NCBI RefSeq assembly: GCF_049801075.1 | Contig: NZ_JBNAGG010000006.1 | Coordinates: forward strand, 95,855-159,854 | Source of the DNA: Maritalea sp049801075 | GTDB lineage: Bacteria > Pseudomonadota > Alphaproteobacteria > Rhizobiales > Devosiaceae | Reading direction: 5' to 3' | DNA length: 64,000 nucleotides | Shown here: positions 7,667 through 17,022 of the stretch, one piece after another | Position numbering within the stretch: position 1 is the stretch's first letter | Layout of the letters: every line of letters begins with the position of its first letter | Made by a program: the position numbers and the translations under genes | The notes under the pieces: generated by a model | What the model saw: only the letters and a program-made list of their open reading frames with translations | Told to the model about the DNA's origin: nothing | Database searches by the model: none

Positions 7667-9536
7667 GGGCTTGCGATGGGGCTTCTTCGTCAAACAAATC
7701 GGCCAGATTGTCCGTAAGTGCCCCGGCCAGTTCTTCCGCATCGAGCAGGGTGACCGCCCGACGGTAATAGCGGGTAACATCGTGGCCAATGCCGATGGCC
7801 ACCAACTGAACAGGCGAACGTGTTTCAATATCTTCAATGACGAACCGTAGGTGTTTTTCCAAATAGTTGCCCGGATTGACAGATTGTGTGCTGTCATCCA
7901 CCGGGGCACCATCAGAAATCACCATCAATATGCGGCGATTTTCGGGCCGGCCCAAAATGCGCTTATGCGCCCATTGCAGCGCTTCGCCATCTATATTTTC
8001 TTTGAGCAAGCCTTCGCGCATCATCAGGCCAAGATTATCCTTGGCATGGCGCCATGGCTCATCAGCGGCTTTATAGACGATGTGGCGAACATCGTTGATC
8101 CGACCAGGATTTGCCGGGCGGCCAGCTTGCATCCAGGCTTCGCGAGATTTGCCGCCTTTCCAGGCGCGGGTGGTGAAGCCCAAAATCTCAACTTTTACAC
8201 CACAACGCTCCAGCGTGCGGGCAAGAATGTCGCCGCAAATGGCGGCAATAGTGATCGGGCGGCCACGCATGGAGCCAGAATTATCGATCAACAGCGTTAC
8301 CACTGTGTCGCGGAAATCGGTGTCTTTTTCGATCTTGAACGACAAAGGCTGCAACGGGTCTGTGACCACACGGGTGATCCGCGATGTGTCGAGCAACCCT
8401 TCCTCAAGGTCAAACTCCCAAGAGCGGTTTTGCTGTGCCATCAAGCGACGTTGCAATTTGTTGGCCAAGCGCGCCACGGCGCCGGTCAAGCTATCCAGTT
8501 GCTTGTCGAGCAGGGCGCGCAATTGGGCGAGCTCTTCTGGCGGACACAGCTCTGCCGCGCCCACAACTTCATCAAATTTGGTGGTGAAGATCTTATATTC
8601 CGGCATATTGCGGAACTGATCTGGAATGTCATTTTGTGGCGGGGTGTTGGCCGCGTCGTCGCCCTGTTCAATCGGGGCTTCCTGCTCTTCGGTCTCCTCA
8701 AGGCTGGCATCCTGCCCTTCGGTCTCACCCTCTTCCTCCGTGTCGCCAGGCGCTTGCTCGGCGTCCATTTCCATTTCTTCTTGATCCGCGGAACCATCCT
8801 GCTTATCCGCGTTCTCATCCGGTGCGTTTTGCGGATCTGCGTCTTCGCCGCTCTCGTCCTCGTCCCCGTCCAAATCGGTGGGGTCGGCATCAATCATCAT
8901 GTCGAGATTGCGCAACGCATTGCGGGTCAGTTTGGAAAACTCAACCTGATCATCCAAATACGCGCTTAGATCGTCGAGACTATCGCCAACTTTTTCCTCA
9001 ATCGTATCGCGCCAAAAATCCACCAGCTTTTCACCGGAGGGCGGCACTTTCATGCCTGCGATTTTTTCGCGCAACACCAGCCCCATGGCCTCGGCCAATG
9101 GCGCGTCCGCAATGTCTTTGATGTTGGAATAGTTGGCGCGAAACATTTTGTCTTCCAGCATGGCAGACAAATTGTCTTTCATGCCGGGCAGGCGTTCAAC
9201 GCCAAGGGCTTCCACACGCACTTGCTCGAGCGCATCAAAAACGGCCCGGGCTTCGGGGTCTTGCGGTGCATAGCGATTGTGTTTTTTGATGTCGTGGGCA
9301 GCCAAACGCATGGACATGGCGTCGCCTTGTCCACGTGCTATGGCAATGTCTTCTGCTTTGGGCACGCGGGGCAGGTTTGCCAGTCGCGCTTTGTCTTTGG
9401 TCAAAAGCGGCCGGTCGGAGGTGAAGGCCACCTCCAATTCGCGTTCGCCAGAAACGGTGCGTACCGTGGCGCCAATGGCTTCTTTCAGCTTGGCGGTCGG
9501 GTCGGCCCGGTTTTGCTTTTTCCCGGATAAAGACAT
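7650..9536 (-). CDS. cobT: Cobaltochelatase subunit CobT
   Basis: 628 residues, the normal length. With CobS and CobN it inserts cobalt into hydrogenobyrinic acid a,c-diamide in aerobic cobalamin synthesis. The C-terminal third is a von Willebrand A domain with the MIDAS motif DNSGSM and later SDGAP. The middle (about 215-310) is extremely acidic, a family hallmark. It follows cobS after a 21-bp gap. CobN is not in the window, so the alternative that this AAA+/VWA pair serves another metal process cannot be excluded from the sequence alone. Confidence 0.95.
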   Translation of the reverse strand: MSLSGKKQNRADPTAKLKEAIGATVRTVSGERELEVAFTSDRPLLTKDKARLANLPRVPKAEDIAIARGQGDAMSMRLAAHDIKKHNRYAPQDPEARAVFDALEQVRVEALGVERLPGMKDNLSAMLEDKMFRANYSNIKDIADAPLAEAMGLVLREKIAGMKVPPSGEKLVDFWRDTIEEKVGDSLDDLSAYLDDQVEFSKLTRNALRNLDMMIDADPTDLDGDEDESGEDADPQNAPDENADKQDGSADQEEMEMDAEQAPGDTEEEGETEGQDASLEETEEQEAPIEQGDDAANTPPQNDIPDQFRNMPEYKIFTTKFDEVVGAAELCPPEELAQLRALLDKQLDSLTGAVARLANKLQRRLMAQQNRSWEFDLEEGLLDTSRITRVVTDPLQPLSFKIEKDTDFRDTVVTLLIDNSGSMRGRPITIAAICGDILARTLERCGVKVEILGFTTRAWKGGKSREAWMQAGRPANPGRINDVRHIVYKAADEPWRHAKDNLGLMMREGLLKENIDGEALQWAHKRILGRPENRRILMVISDGAPVDDSTQSVNPGNYLEKHLRFVIEDIETRSPVQLVAIGIGHDVTRYYRRAVTLLDAEELAGALTDNLADLFDEEAPSQARARRR

Positions 9537-9557
9537 GGTGCCTCTTTGGATTTGCGG

Positions 9558-10538
9558 TTAGGCGCTCAGCGCAATATTGGCCGCAGATTCTGGAAGATCG
9601 GTGCCAAATACACGTTGATAGAATTCCGCCACAACGGCACGTTCCAACTCATCACATTTGTTGAGGAAGGTAAGGCGGAACGCGAAGCCGATATCGCCAA
9701 AGATCTGGGTGTTCTCCGCCCAAGTGATCACAGTCCGTGGGCTCATCACCGTTGACAGGTCGCCATTGATGAAGGCTTGACGTGTCATATCGGCCAAGCG
9801 CACCATATTAGACACGGTTTTCTCACCTTCTTCATTCTGGAACTGTTTGGCTTTGGCCAACACAATGCCCACTTCTTTTTCGTGCGGCAGATAGTTCAGC
9901 GTGGTCACCAAGGACCAACGGTCCATTTGGCCTTGGTTGATCTGTTGTGTGCCGTGATAAAGGCCTGAAGTGTCGCCCAAACCGATGGTGTTGGTGGTTG
10001 CGAACAAACGGAACGCAGGGTGAGGTTCGATCACTTTGTTTTGGTCCAACAGGGTCAGGCGACCAGACACTTCCAAAACGCGCTGAATAACAAACATCAC
10101 ATCCGGGCGGCCTGCATCATATTCGTCGAACACGATGGCGATATTGTTTTTCAATGCCCAAGGCAAAATGCCATCACGGAATTCAGTGATCTGCTTCCCG
10201 TCTTTCAAAACGATCGCATCCTTGCCCACCAAATCAATCCGGCTGACGTGGCTATCGAGGTTTACCCGTACCAAAGGCCAGTTCAGACGCGCTGCAACTT
10301 GCTCGATGTGGGTTGATTTACCCGTGCCGTGATAGCCTTGCACCATCACGCGGCGATTATGTTCAAACCCAGCCAAAATGGCCAATGTTGTGGCCTTGTC
10401 GAACAAATAGTCGGGGTCAAGCGGCGGCACATGTTCTGTGCGTTCTTTATAGCCCTTCACCACAAGGTCAGTATCAATGCCGAAAGTTTCGCGAACATTA
10501 TATTCGGTATCTGGCAATGGAGCGGTTTGTTCAGTCAT
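9558..10538 (-). CDS. cobS: Cobaltochelatase subunit CobS (AAA+ ATPase)
   Basis: 326 residues from the ATG at 10538. The frame runs to a GTG at 10571, but the family start (MTEQ...LPDTEYNVRETFGID) and a GAAGG upstream favour 10538. AAA+ motor of the cobalt chelatase: Walker A GYHGTGKST, Walker B IVFDEYDAG, and sensor region LFATTNTIGLGD. It forms a hexameric ring that works with the CobT VWA subunit. It is immediately upstream of cobT in the same transcript. Confidence 0.96.
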   Translation of the reverse strand: MTEQTAPLPDTEYNVRETFGIDTDLVVKGYKERTEHVPPLDPDYLFDKATTLAILAGFEHNRRVMVQGYHGTGKSTHIEQVAARLNWPLVRVNLDSHVSRIDLVGKDAIVLKDGKQITEFRDGILPWALKNNIAIVFDEYDAGRPDVMFVIQRVLEVSGRLTLLDQNKVIEPHPAFRLFATTNTIGLGDTSGLYHGTQQINQGQMDRWSLVTTLNYLPHEKEVGIVLAKAKQFQNEEGEKTVSNMVRLADMTRQAFINGDLSTVMSPRTVITWAENTQIFGDIGFAFRLTFLNKCDELERAVVAEFYQRVFGTDLPESAANIALSA

Positions 10539-10655
10539 AGCGGATGCCTTCGTCAGGTCTGGCCGAAGCACGGCATAGTGCCGAAAATGGCGGGTAAGGT
10601 TTTAGTTGAGAATTCTATAACAGCAAATTGTGGCGCACCCAAGGGGCTAATGTGG

Positions 10656-11276
10656 TTAAACGAACCCTTTGGCTTTCAAATGGTTATAGGCGGTGATGAT
10701 ATTGCGCAAACGCTCTTCCGAGCTTTTGTCGCCGCCATTAATGTCCGGATGGTGCTTTTTCACCAGATCTTTATAGGCGACTTTGATGGTGTCTGGGCCG
10801 TCGGTTGGGCCAACGCCAAGCATTTCAAGCGCTTTGCGATCTGCTTCAAGCACTTTGCGGTCTGCTGAACGATTTGGGCCGCCGGACTTGCCTTGCATGC
10901 GGGCATAGCGGGCAAACACATTTGACGGATCGTGGCGCTTTTTCTTTTTGGTCCGCGGGGGCAAATCGCTGGCGCTTTTGGGGGCTGGGTTGCCACCACG
11001 CACATCCCAAGTGGGACGTCCGCCAGAGCGATCGGTCATAGCGTCCTTGATTTCGTCGTCGCCCAGATCAGAGAAAAAGTCGTAATTTTTGTTATATTCG
11101 CGCACATGGGCCAGGCAGAATTGGTGGTGGCCGGGTGTGTTTGGCCCCTTGGGCGCTTTATGGGTGCCGGGTTCCTCACAACCTTTCCATGCGCAGCGTG
11201 GTGAATCATCTTCTGGCTTTGCGGCAGAAGAGGCTCTTTTCTTGACACGAATTTTATCGAACAGCTTGGATTGCAA
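10656..11276 (-). CDS. DnaJ-domain protein
   Basis: 206 residues. The C-terminal about 65 residues are a J domain with the HPD tripeptide (KHHPDINGG) that stimulates Hsp70 ATPase. The N-terminal half has a cysteine/histidine cluster (CAWKGCEEPGTHKAP; HHQFCLAHV) that could bind metal, and a basic linker (PPRTKKKKRHD). This J-domain-at-the-end layout next to cobS and bolA is common in Hyphomicrobiales. The partner Hsp70 and the client are unknown. It is divergent from bolA. Confidence 0.9.
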   Translation of the reverse strand: MQSKLFDKIRVKKRASSAAKPEDDSPRCAWKGCEEPGTHKAPKGPNTPGHHQFCLAHVREYNKNYDFFSDLGDDEIKDAMTDRSGGRPTWDVRGGNPAPKSASDLPPRTKKKKRHDPSNVFARYARMQGKSGGPNRSADRKVLEADRKALEMLGVGPTDGPDTIKVAYKDLVKKHHPDINGGDKSSEERLRNIITAYNHLKAKGFV

Positions 11277-11345
11277 TTTCTCAGCTCAATTGGTTTATGA
11301 AGGGGGAACCCTTTTAGCGCAAAAACGGAAAAGAGAAAAACCCCT

Positions 11346-11603
11346 ATGTTGGTAAAAGATGCGATTATTTCGAAATTAAATGCGACATTTTCTCCGCAAC
11401 ATCTCGAGGTGATCGATGAATCTGAGCATCACCGTGGTCATGGCGGTTGGCGCGAAGGCGGCGAAACTCATTTTCGGGTGATTATTGGCGCCGAAAGTTT
11501 AAAGGGCAAAAACCGTGTGGAGCAGCATCGCGCCATCAATGATTGTTTGGCGGAAGAGCTGGTCGAGCAGGTACATGCCCTTGTGATTAAAGTGCAGCAA
11601 TAG
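11346..11603 (+). CDS. BolA-family protein
   Basis: 85 residues. BolA proteins pair with monothiol glutaredoxins in iron-sulfur and redox regulation. Signature residues are visible: VIDESEHHRGHGGWREGGETHFRV with the conserved His cluster, then RVEQHRAINDCLAEEL. It is divergent from the J-domain gene and converges with the CorC-like gene with 7 bp between stops. The length and the His-rich loop favour the BolA1-type subgroup; this is inferred. Confidence 0.92.
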   Translation: MLVKDAIISKLNATFSPQHLEVIDESEHHRGHGGWREGGETHFRVIIGAESLKGKNRVEQHRAINDCLAEELVEQVHALVIKVQQ

Positions 11604-11610
11604 TCCCGTT

Positions 11611-12879
11611 TTACGGAATGATTTTGATTTCCGTAATCCGGTTGCGTTCCTTCTTCAGCACTTTAAATCTAAAGCCGTGGAAGGTGAACACTTGGTTCAC
11701 TTCCGGGATCATTTTGGCTTCTTCCACGATTAGACCAGCAATGGTGTTGGCATCTTCATCCGGTAGGTGCCAATCCAATGTCCGGTTCAAATCGCGGATC
11801 GGCACGGAGCCATCAACAATATAGCTGCCGTCAGGCTGTTTTTGCGCGCCTTCCATGATTTCGTCATGCTCGTCGGCAATTTCACCCACGATTTCTTCCA
11901 AAATATCTTCAAGGGTCAGCAAGCCTTCCACTTCGCCATATTCATCCACGATCATGGCGATATGGGCTTTTTCGCGTAAGAAGGCGTTCAGTTGCGCCTG
12001 CACGGGTGTGGTATCAGGTACGAACCATGGCTTAGAAACAATTTTTGAGAAGTTGAGCTTTTCCACGTCGCCGCCTGCGCGGAACAAGGCGCGCAGCAAA
12101 TCCTTGGCGTGCACGATGCCCACAATATTGTCCTGATCATTGCGCCACAATGGAATGCGGGTGTAAGGGCTTTCCAAAATGTCCTGCACCAATTGTTCTT
12201 TCGGCAGATCGGCATCAAAGGCCAACATTTTGGTGCGGTGCACCATCACGTCAGACACTTCAAGTTCGCTCAAATCCAAAATGCCGCCCAGCATGTCGCG
12301 GTCGTTCTTGATCACTTCGCCTTCGCGGTGCAGCAAGTCCACCGTGCCGCGCAACTCATCATGACCGGTGAGGCCATATTCATCATCTTCTGAGCGGGCG
12401 CCCAACATGCGCAACAGCAAATTGACCAGCTTTTGGATGGCAAAAGTGATGGGTGCAAAAATCAGCACCACGGGGCGCACGAAACGCCCGACGCCCAATG
12501 AGAATTCATCGGGTTTGGAAATGGCCCAAGTTTTTGGCAAAACTTCTGAGAAGATGACGACCAGAAGGGTCATCACCAAGGTGGCATAAATCACGCCAGT
12601 GTCACCGAACAGCGAGATCAACACGCTGGTTGCTAAAGATGAAGCGAGGATGTTGACCAAATTGTTGCCCAGCAGGAGCGCCCCGATCAGCCGTTCTTTA
12701 TCGGCGATCAATTTCTCCACGATGGATGCACCGCTTTTTCCCGCTTTCACCCAATGGTGAATGCGCGCACGGCTGGCCGCCGTCAGTGCGGTTTCAGAGC
12801 CAGAGAAAAAGCCGGATAGGGCCAGCAGCACAATGATGGCGCCAACAGAAATCCAAAAGGTCAGGGTTAACTCGGTCAT
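11611..12879 (-). CDS. CorC/HlyC-type membrane protein with CNNM, CBS-pair and CorC_HlyC domains
   Basis: 422 residues. The N-terminal DUF21/CNNM transmembrane domain (about 1-190; LSGFFSGSETALTAASRARIH is the signature) is followed by two CBS repeats (about 205-330) and a C-terminal CorC_HlyC domain. Family members are linked to magnesium or cobalt transport and are often called hemolysins; haemolysis is not implied. The ATG overlaps the aroB stop as ATGA, so the two are translationally coupled. Confidence 0.92.
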   Translation of the reverse strand: MTELTLTFWISVGAIIVLLALSGFFSGSETALTAASRARIHHWVKAGKSGASIVEKLIADKERLIGALLLGNNLVNILASSLATSVLISLFGDTGVIYATLVMTLLVVIFSEVLPKTWAISKPDEFSLGVGRFVRPVVLIFAPITFAIQKLVNLLLRMLGARSEDDEYGLTGHDELRGTVDLLHREGEVIKNDRDMLGGILDLSELEVSDVMVHRTKMLAFDADLPKEQLVQDILESPYTRIPLWRNDQDNIVGIVHAKDLLRALFRAGGDVEKLNFSKIVSKPWFVPDTTPVQAQLNAFLREKAHIAMIVDEYGEVEGLLTLEDILEEIVGEIADEHDEIMEGAQKQPDGSYIVDGSVPIRDLNRTLDWHLPDEDANTIAGLIVEEAKMIPEVNQVFTFHGFRFKVLKKERNRITEIKIIP

Positions 12880-14003
12880 TTTTGCCGTTCTTCATTCAAG
12901 AATTCAAACACGTGGTCAGGATTGACATTTTGTTCAATGAAAGCCTTGCCGATGCCTTTTGTCAAAATAAAGGTCAATGCGCCGCGCGAGACCTTTTTGT
13001 CTTGCGCGATATGGTTCAGCAATTCCTCAGTGGAGGACAGCTCGCCCGGAATGTCGCTTAACTTGGTCGGTAGGCCCGCTTTTTTCAAGTGGGCCACCAC
13101 GCGCTCATCGTCTTGCGTGTTGGATAGGCCAAGCTTGGTGGAGAAGCGGTGGGCCAGTGCCATGCCTATGGCGACGCCTTCGCCGTGGATCAATCGATCC
13201 GAATAGCCCGTGGCGGCTTCAAGCGCGTGGCCAAAAGTATGGCCGAGATTGAGCAGGGCACGCTGTCCATGTTCGCGCTCATCTGCCACGACCACGCGGG
13301 CCTTCGCACGGCACGCGCGGGCAATGGCTTCGGCGCGCGCTGGGCCGCCCTCGAAAATTTCAGGTTGGTTTGCTTCCAACCAGAAGAAAAACTCTTCATC
13401 ATCGATCAGGCCATATTTGACCACTTCGGCATATCCCGCGCGAAATTGGCGTTCGGGCAGGGTTTCGAGTGCACCCAAATCTGCCGCTACAAATCGCGGT
13501 TGATGAAATGCGCCGATGAGGTTTTTGCCGTGGGGGGAGTTTACCCCGGTTTTGCCGCCGACTGAGCTATCCACCTGCGCCAAAAGCGAGGTGGGAATTT
13601 GCACAAAATCCATGCCGCGCCGCATAATGGCAGCAGCGAACCCTGCGAGGTCGCCAATCACCCCGCCGCCGAAGGCGAGAATAATGTCGTTGCGCTCTAG
13701 TTTTTCTTTCAGCAGGGCAAACACCACGCTGTCTAGGCGGGCCATGCTTTTGGCATTTTCGCCCGGAGGGATAGAGATGATTGCATAGTCCAAGCCATTG
13801 GCTTCAAGGCTTTTTTTCAGCCGTTCCCATTGGGCCTTTTCAACATTCAAATCAGTGATCACGCCAAATCGAGCGCCCGGAAATTTTTGCTTCAAAATCC
13901 CACCCAGACGATCAAGCACATCGGGCGCGATCTCGATATCATAGGCGCGATCTTCCAAATCGATGGGCACAATAATGGGTTCTGGGGCGTGTTGGGTCGA
14001 CAT
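12876..14003 (-). CDS. aroB: 3-dehydroquinate synthase
   Basis: 375 residues. NAD-dependent enzyme of the shikimate pathway that converts DAHP to 3-dehydroquinate. Family motifs: IISIPPGENAKSM, ILAFGGGVIGDLAGFAAA, IPTSLLAQVDSSVGGKTGVN, and LLNLGHTFGHALEAATGY with metal-binding histidines. It lies 17 bp after aroK on the same strand and overlaps the CorC-like gene by 4 bp, giving an aroK-aroB-corC operon that is standard in the order. Confidence 0.97.
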   Translation of the reverse strand: MSTQHAPEPIIVPIDLEDRAYDIEIAPDVLDRLGGILKQKFPGARFGVITDLNVEKAQWERLKKSLEANGLDYAIISIPPGENAKSMARLDSVVFALLKEKLERNDIILAFGGGVIGDLAGFAAAIMRRGMDFVQIPTSLLAQVDSSVGGKTGVNSPHGKNLIGAFHQPRFVAADLGALETLPERQFRAGYAEVVKYGLIDDEEFFFWLEANQPEIFEGGPARAEAIARACRAKARVVVADEREHGQRALLNLGHTFGHALEAATGYSDRLIHGEGVAIGMALAHRFSTKLGLSNTQDDERVVAHLKKAGLPTKLSDIPGELSSTEELLNHIAQDKKVSRGALTFILTKGIGKAFIEQNVNPDHVFEFLNEERQK

Positions 14004-14020
14004 AGGTTTCTTCTCGAGCG

Positions 14021-14605
14021 TTAGGCGTTCAGGTAAGTGGCCAATGCATCAATGGCTTTGGCCGCGACGGCTTCGTGGGTGCCGTCAAAAGAGGTCACTT
14101 TCACATCGGCCAGAGCATAGGTGGGATTGCGCTGATCATAAAGCGCTTTTAGCGTGCCGAAAGGGTCTGCGGTGCGCAATAGCGGGCGGGTGTTGCGACG
14201 GGATACGCGCTCAAAAAGCAAGTTGATGTCTGCATCCAGCCAAACGGAGACTGCGTGATTTTCGATATTTTTGCGGGTTTCTTCATTCATGAACGCACCG
14301 CCGCCAGTGGCGATCACAGCATTATTGTTTTCCGTTAGCAGCCGCGAGATCACCCGCACCTCGCCAGCGCGAAATTCATCTTCGCCGTGGGTTTCAAAAA
14401 TATCGGGGATGGGCATGCCTGCTGCTTTTTCGATTTCGCTATCGCTATCGATAAAGGGGCGGTTGAGATATTGGGCAATCCGTCGGCCCACAGTGGATTT
14501 GCCAGCACCCATCAAACCAATAAGCACAATTGGCTTGGTGCCAAGCATTTGGTTGACCAGTTTGCTGTTTTTGTTCACATCCGTGCTGGTCAGCCCGTCG
14601 TCCAC
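14021..14605 (-). CDS. aroK: Shikimate kinase
   Basis: 194 residues from a GTG at 14605, supported by an AAGGAG 6 nt upstream. It phosphorylates shikimate at the 3-hydroxyl with ATP. Walker A is GLMGAGKST; the shikimate-binding Asp and Arg lie in FIDSDSEIE and DEFRAGEVRV, with the ATGGGAF loop and the lid near RRNTRPLL. It is followed by aroB in the same transcript. Confidence 0.97.
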   Translation of the reverse strand: MDDGLTSTDVNKNSKLVNQMLGTKPIVLIGLMGAGKSTVGRRIAQYLNRPFIDSDSEIEKAAGMPIPDIFETHGEDEFRAGEVRVISRLLTENNNAVIATGGGAFMNEETRKNIENHAVSVWLDADINLLFERVSRRNTRPLLRTADPFGTLKALYDQRNPTYALADVKVTSFDGTHEAVAAKAIDALATYLNA

Positions 14606-14766
14606 ATTTGTCTCCTTATCCGTTCACGTGTTTGAAGCCATTTGTTGGGTTTAATGTCAAGTCTTGTTGTTGCAAGGCCCGTGGGCGCTGTTTTAAGCAC
14701 GATGCGGGTAATTTCTTGAAATTGCGCGCTAAATGGGCGAAAAAGAGGCCAACGGAGGGTGACGAT

Positions 14767-14919
14767 ATGCCGACCTTGATTAGGTTTATTGTGTTTTTAG
14801 CGTTTTTGGCGGCGTTGGTTTTTGGGTCCATGGTGGCGTTGACCGTGTTTGTAGACCCAGCCCCACGGGAAATGACCGAGCGTATTCCCGCTCGAGATTT
14901 ATTTGGCAACAACACATAA
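14767..14919 (+). CDS. 50-residue single-pass membrane peptide upstream of xerD
   Basis: Small protein with a start at 14767 set by a GGAGGG 7 nt upstream. One hydrophobic segment (about residues 5-29) is followed by a polar tail with conserved-looking DPAPREMTERIPARDL. Its TAA overlaps the xerD ATG by one base, so the two are coupled. Similar peptides occur upstream of xerD in related genomes and are often mislabelled histidine kinase; no kinase feature is present here. Function unknown. Confidence 0.75.
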   Translation: MPTLIRFIVFLAFLAALVFGSMVALTVFVDPAPREMTERIPARDLFGNNT

Positions 14920-15839
14920 TGAGCGATAAAGCCGGGCAATATTTAGAATTGTTTCTGGATATGATGAGCGCTGAGCGCGGCGCGGCACAGAATACGCTTG
15001 AAGCTTATCGGCGCGATTTAGAACAATATGTTGGCCATTTGGCGCGGGTGCGCACGCCTGTTGACGATGTGGATCGCAATGGGGTGCAGGCTTATTTAAT
15101 GGGTTTGGAAAGCCAAGGATTTGCCGCCACTACACAGGCTCGGCATTTAAGCGCCATCAAACAATTTCATCGGTTTTTGGTCGCAGAGCATTTACGTAAG
15201 GATGATCCCACGGCCATTGTACCAGCGCCAAAGGCGGGGCAGCGCTTGCCCAAAACTTTGAGCATTGAAGAAGTGGATCAGCTGTTTGCAGCCGCGGAGG
15301 CGGCGATGGCGCAACCGAACCTGTCGCCAAAGGCACAGCTCAAAGCCGAGCGTAACTTTGTGTTGCTGGAACTTTTGTATGGCACGGGTATGCGCGTCTC
15401 AGAGCTTGTGGCCTTGTTGCGCTCAGCCATTGTAAAAGATGCCTCGATGCTGGTGGTGCGCGGCAAAGGTGATAAGGAGCGCATGGTGCCCCTCAATGAT
15501 GGGGCGAAAGATGCGTTACTGACCTATTTAAAGAAGCTGCCGCCGGGGCGTTTTGCGTTTCCCGCCAACACCAAAGAGGGATATTTGGCGCGGCAGGTTT
15601 TTGCGCGTGAACTCAAGCAGATCGCGATTGATGCAGGCATTGATCCGTCGAAAATATCACCGCACATTTTGCGCCATGCTTTTGCCTCACATTTGTTGGA
15701 AAGAGGCGCGGACCTTCGGGTCGTTCAAGTGCTGCTGGGCCATGCGGATATTTCAACCACGCAAATTTATACCCATATATTGGATGAACGCTTGACGCAG
15801 CTGGTTGAAAAACACCATCCTTTGGCGCAGAAGAGTTGA
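14919..15839 (+). CDS. xerD: Tyrosine recombinase XerD
   Basis: 306 residues. Site-specific recombinase that resolves chromosome dimers at dif with XerC. N-terminal SAM-like DNA-binding domain (about 1-90), then the catalytic domain with Arg in GTGMRVSEL, Lys in GKGDKERM, HILRHAFASHL, the second His in LGHADIS and the nucleophile Tyr in TTQIYTHI. All pentad residues are present. Assignment to XerD rather than XerC rests on the aroK/accA neighbourhood. Confidence 0.92.
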   Translation: MSDKAGQYLELFLDMMSAERGAAQNTLEAYRRDLEQYVGHLARVRTPVDDVDRNGVQAYLMGLESQGFAATTQARHLSAIKQFHRFLVAEHLRKDDPTAIVPAPKAGQRLPKTLSIEEVDQLFAAAEAAMAQPNLSPKAQLKAERNFVLLELLYGTGMRVSELVALLRSAIVKDASMLVVRGKGDKERMVPLNDGAKDALLTYLKKLPPGRFAFPANTKEGYLARQVFARELKQIAIDAGIDPSKISPHILRHAFASHLLERGADLRVVQVLLGHADISTTQIYTHILDERLTQLVEKHHPLAQKS

Positions 15840-15939
15840 ACGCGACGCCTTTGGGTGCTTGACATTTTAGGGGCAAATCGCCACTTTCCGCGCCAAATGG
15901 CGCGAAGGGCGCAAAACGGACATAGTAAAGCTGGTAAAT

Positions 15940-16896
15940 ATGCAATCTTATCTTGAGTTTGAAAAACCTGTCGCTGACTTGCAGGCAAAAGTACAAGAGT
16001 TGAAATCGCTCGCGCAAAGCGGTGAGGCGGTCGAAATTGAAGATGAGGTCAAGCGGCTGCAGGAACGCGCCGATGAAGCACTTGGCGATATTTACAGCAA
16101 ATTGACACCTTGGCAGAAAACGCAAATTGCGCGCCATCCGTTGCGCCCGCACTTTGTGGATTATGTCAAAGAGCTGATCACGGATTTCACGCCGATGGCG
16201 GGTGATCGCAAATTCTCAGAAGATGCGGCTATTCAAGCTGGCTTTGGCCGTTTTGACGGACAGTCCATTGCGGTGATCGGCATCGAAAAAGGTTCTGATA
16301 CGGAATCGCGTCTCAAGCATAATTTTGGATCTGCGCGGCCCGAGGGCTACCGGAAAGCTGTGCGCATCATGGAATTGGCCGACCGGTTCGATATTCCGGT
16401 GCTATATTTGGTGGATACGGCTGGCGCCTATCCTGGTGTTGGCGCTGAGGAACGCGGTCAAGCCGAAGCAATTGCCCGGTCAACAGAGATGTGCTTGCAG
16501 TTGGGCGTGCCTAATATGGCCGTGATCACCGGTGAAGGCGGTTCAGGCGGCGCGATTGCGATTGCTGCTGCGTCGAAAGTGGCGATGCTTGAACATTCAA
16601 TCTACACTGTGGCTTCACCAGAAGCGTCTGCTTCAATTTTGTGGCGCGATGCTGGCAAGGCGCAAGAGGCTGCGAACTCCATGAAAATCACCGCGCAGGA
16701 TTTGCTGAAATTTGGTGTGGTTGATCATATCGTGCCAGAACCTGCGGGCGGTGCGCATCGTCATTCCGCACAGGTGATCGAGGCCACTGGCAATTTGGTG
16801 CGTAAATTCTTGAAAAGCTATGAGGGCAAGGGCCGCTTGGAAATTCGCGAAGAGCGGCGCGAAAAGTTCCTGTCTATTGGTTCAAAACTCACTTGA
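15940..16896 (+). CDS. accA: Acetyl-CoA carboxylase carboxyltransferase subunit alpha
   Basis: 318 residues. With AccD it transfers the carboxyl group from biotin-BCCP to acetyl-CoA, giving malonyl-CoA for fatty acid synthesis. The N-terminal MQSYLEFEKPVADLQAKVQEL and the crotonase-fold core are typical, including VDTAGAYPGVGAEERGQAEAIARS and TGEGGSGGAIAIAAA. It lies 100 bp after xerD. No acidic or regulatory extension is seen. Confidence 0.97.
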   Translation: MQSYLEFEKPVADLQAKVQELKSLAQSGEAVEIEDEVKRLQERADEALGDIYSKLTPWQKTQIARHPLRPHFVDYVKELITDFTPMAGDRKFSEDAAIQAGFGRFDGQSIAVIGIEKGSDTESRLKHNFGSARPEGYRKAVRIMELADRFDIPVLYLVDTAGAYPGVGAEERGQAEAIARSTEMCLQLGVPNMAVITGEGGSGGAIAIAAASKVAMLEHSIYTVASPEASASILWRDAGKAQEAANSMKITAQDLLKFGVVDHIVPEPAGGAHRHSAQVIEATGNLVRKFLKSYEGKGRLEIREERREKFLSIGSKLT

Positions 16897-16975
16897 TTGT
16901 GATGTCGGTGAGGCGTGCATTTGCTTCACGTTTACGCCAAATTAAGTGTAAAGAATTTACCAATAAGTTGGTGTA

Positions 16976-17000
16976 GAGGCCGTCAATCGGGAGCGGCCTC
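16976..17000 (+). terminator. Weak terminator-like hairpin after accA
   Basis: Stem GAGGCCG/CGGCCTC with an 11-nt loop, followed by ACATTTTATC. The T-run is poor, and it lies close to the transpeptidase start at 17023. Confidence 0.35.
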
Positions 17001-17022
17001 ACATTTTATCCGGGGACTTTGT

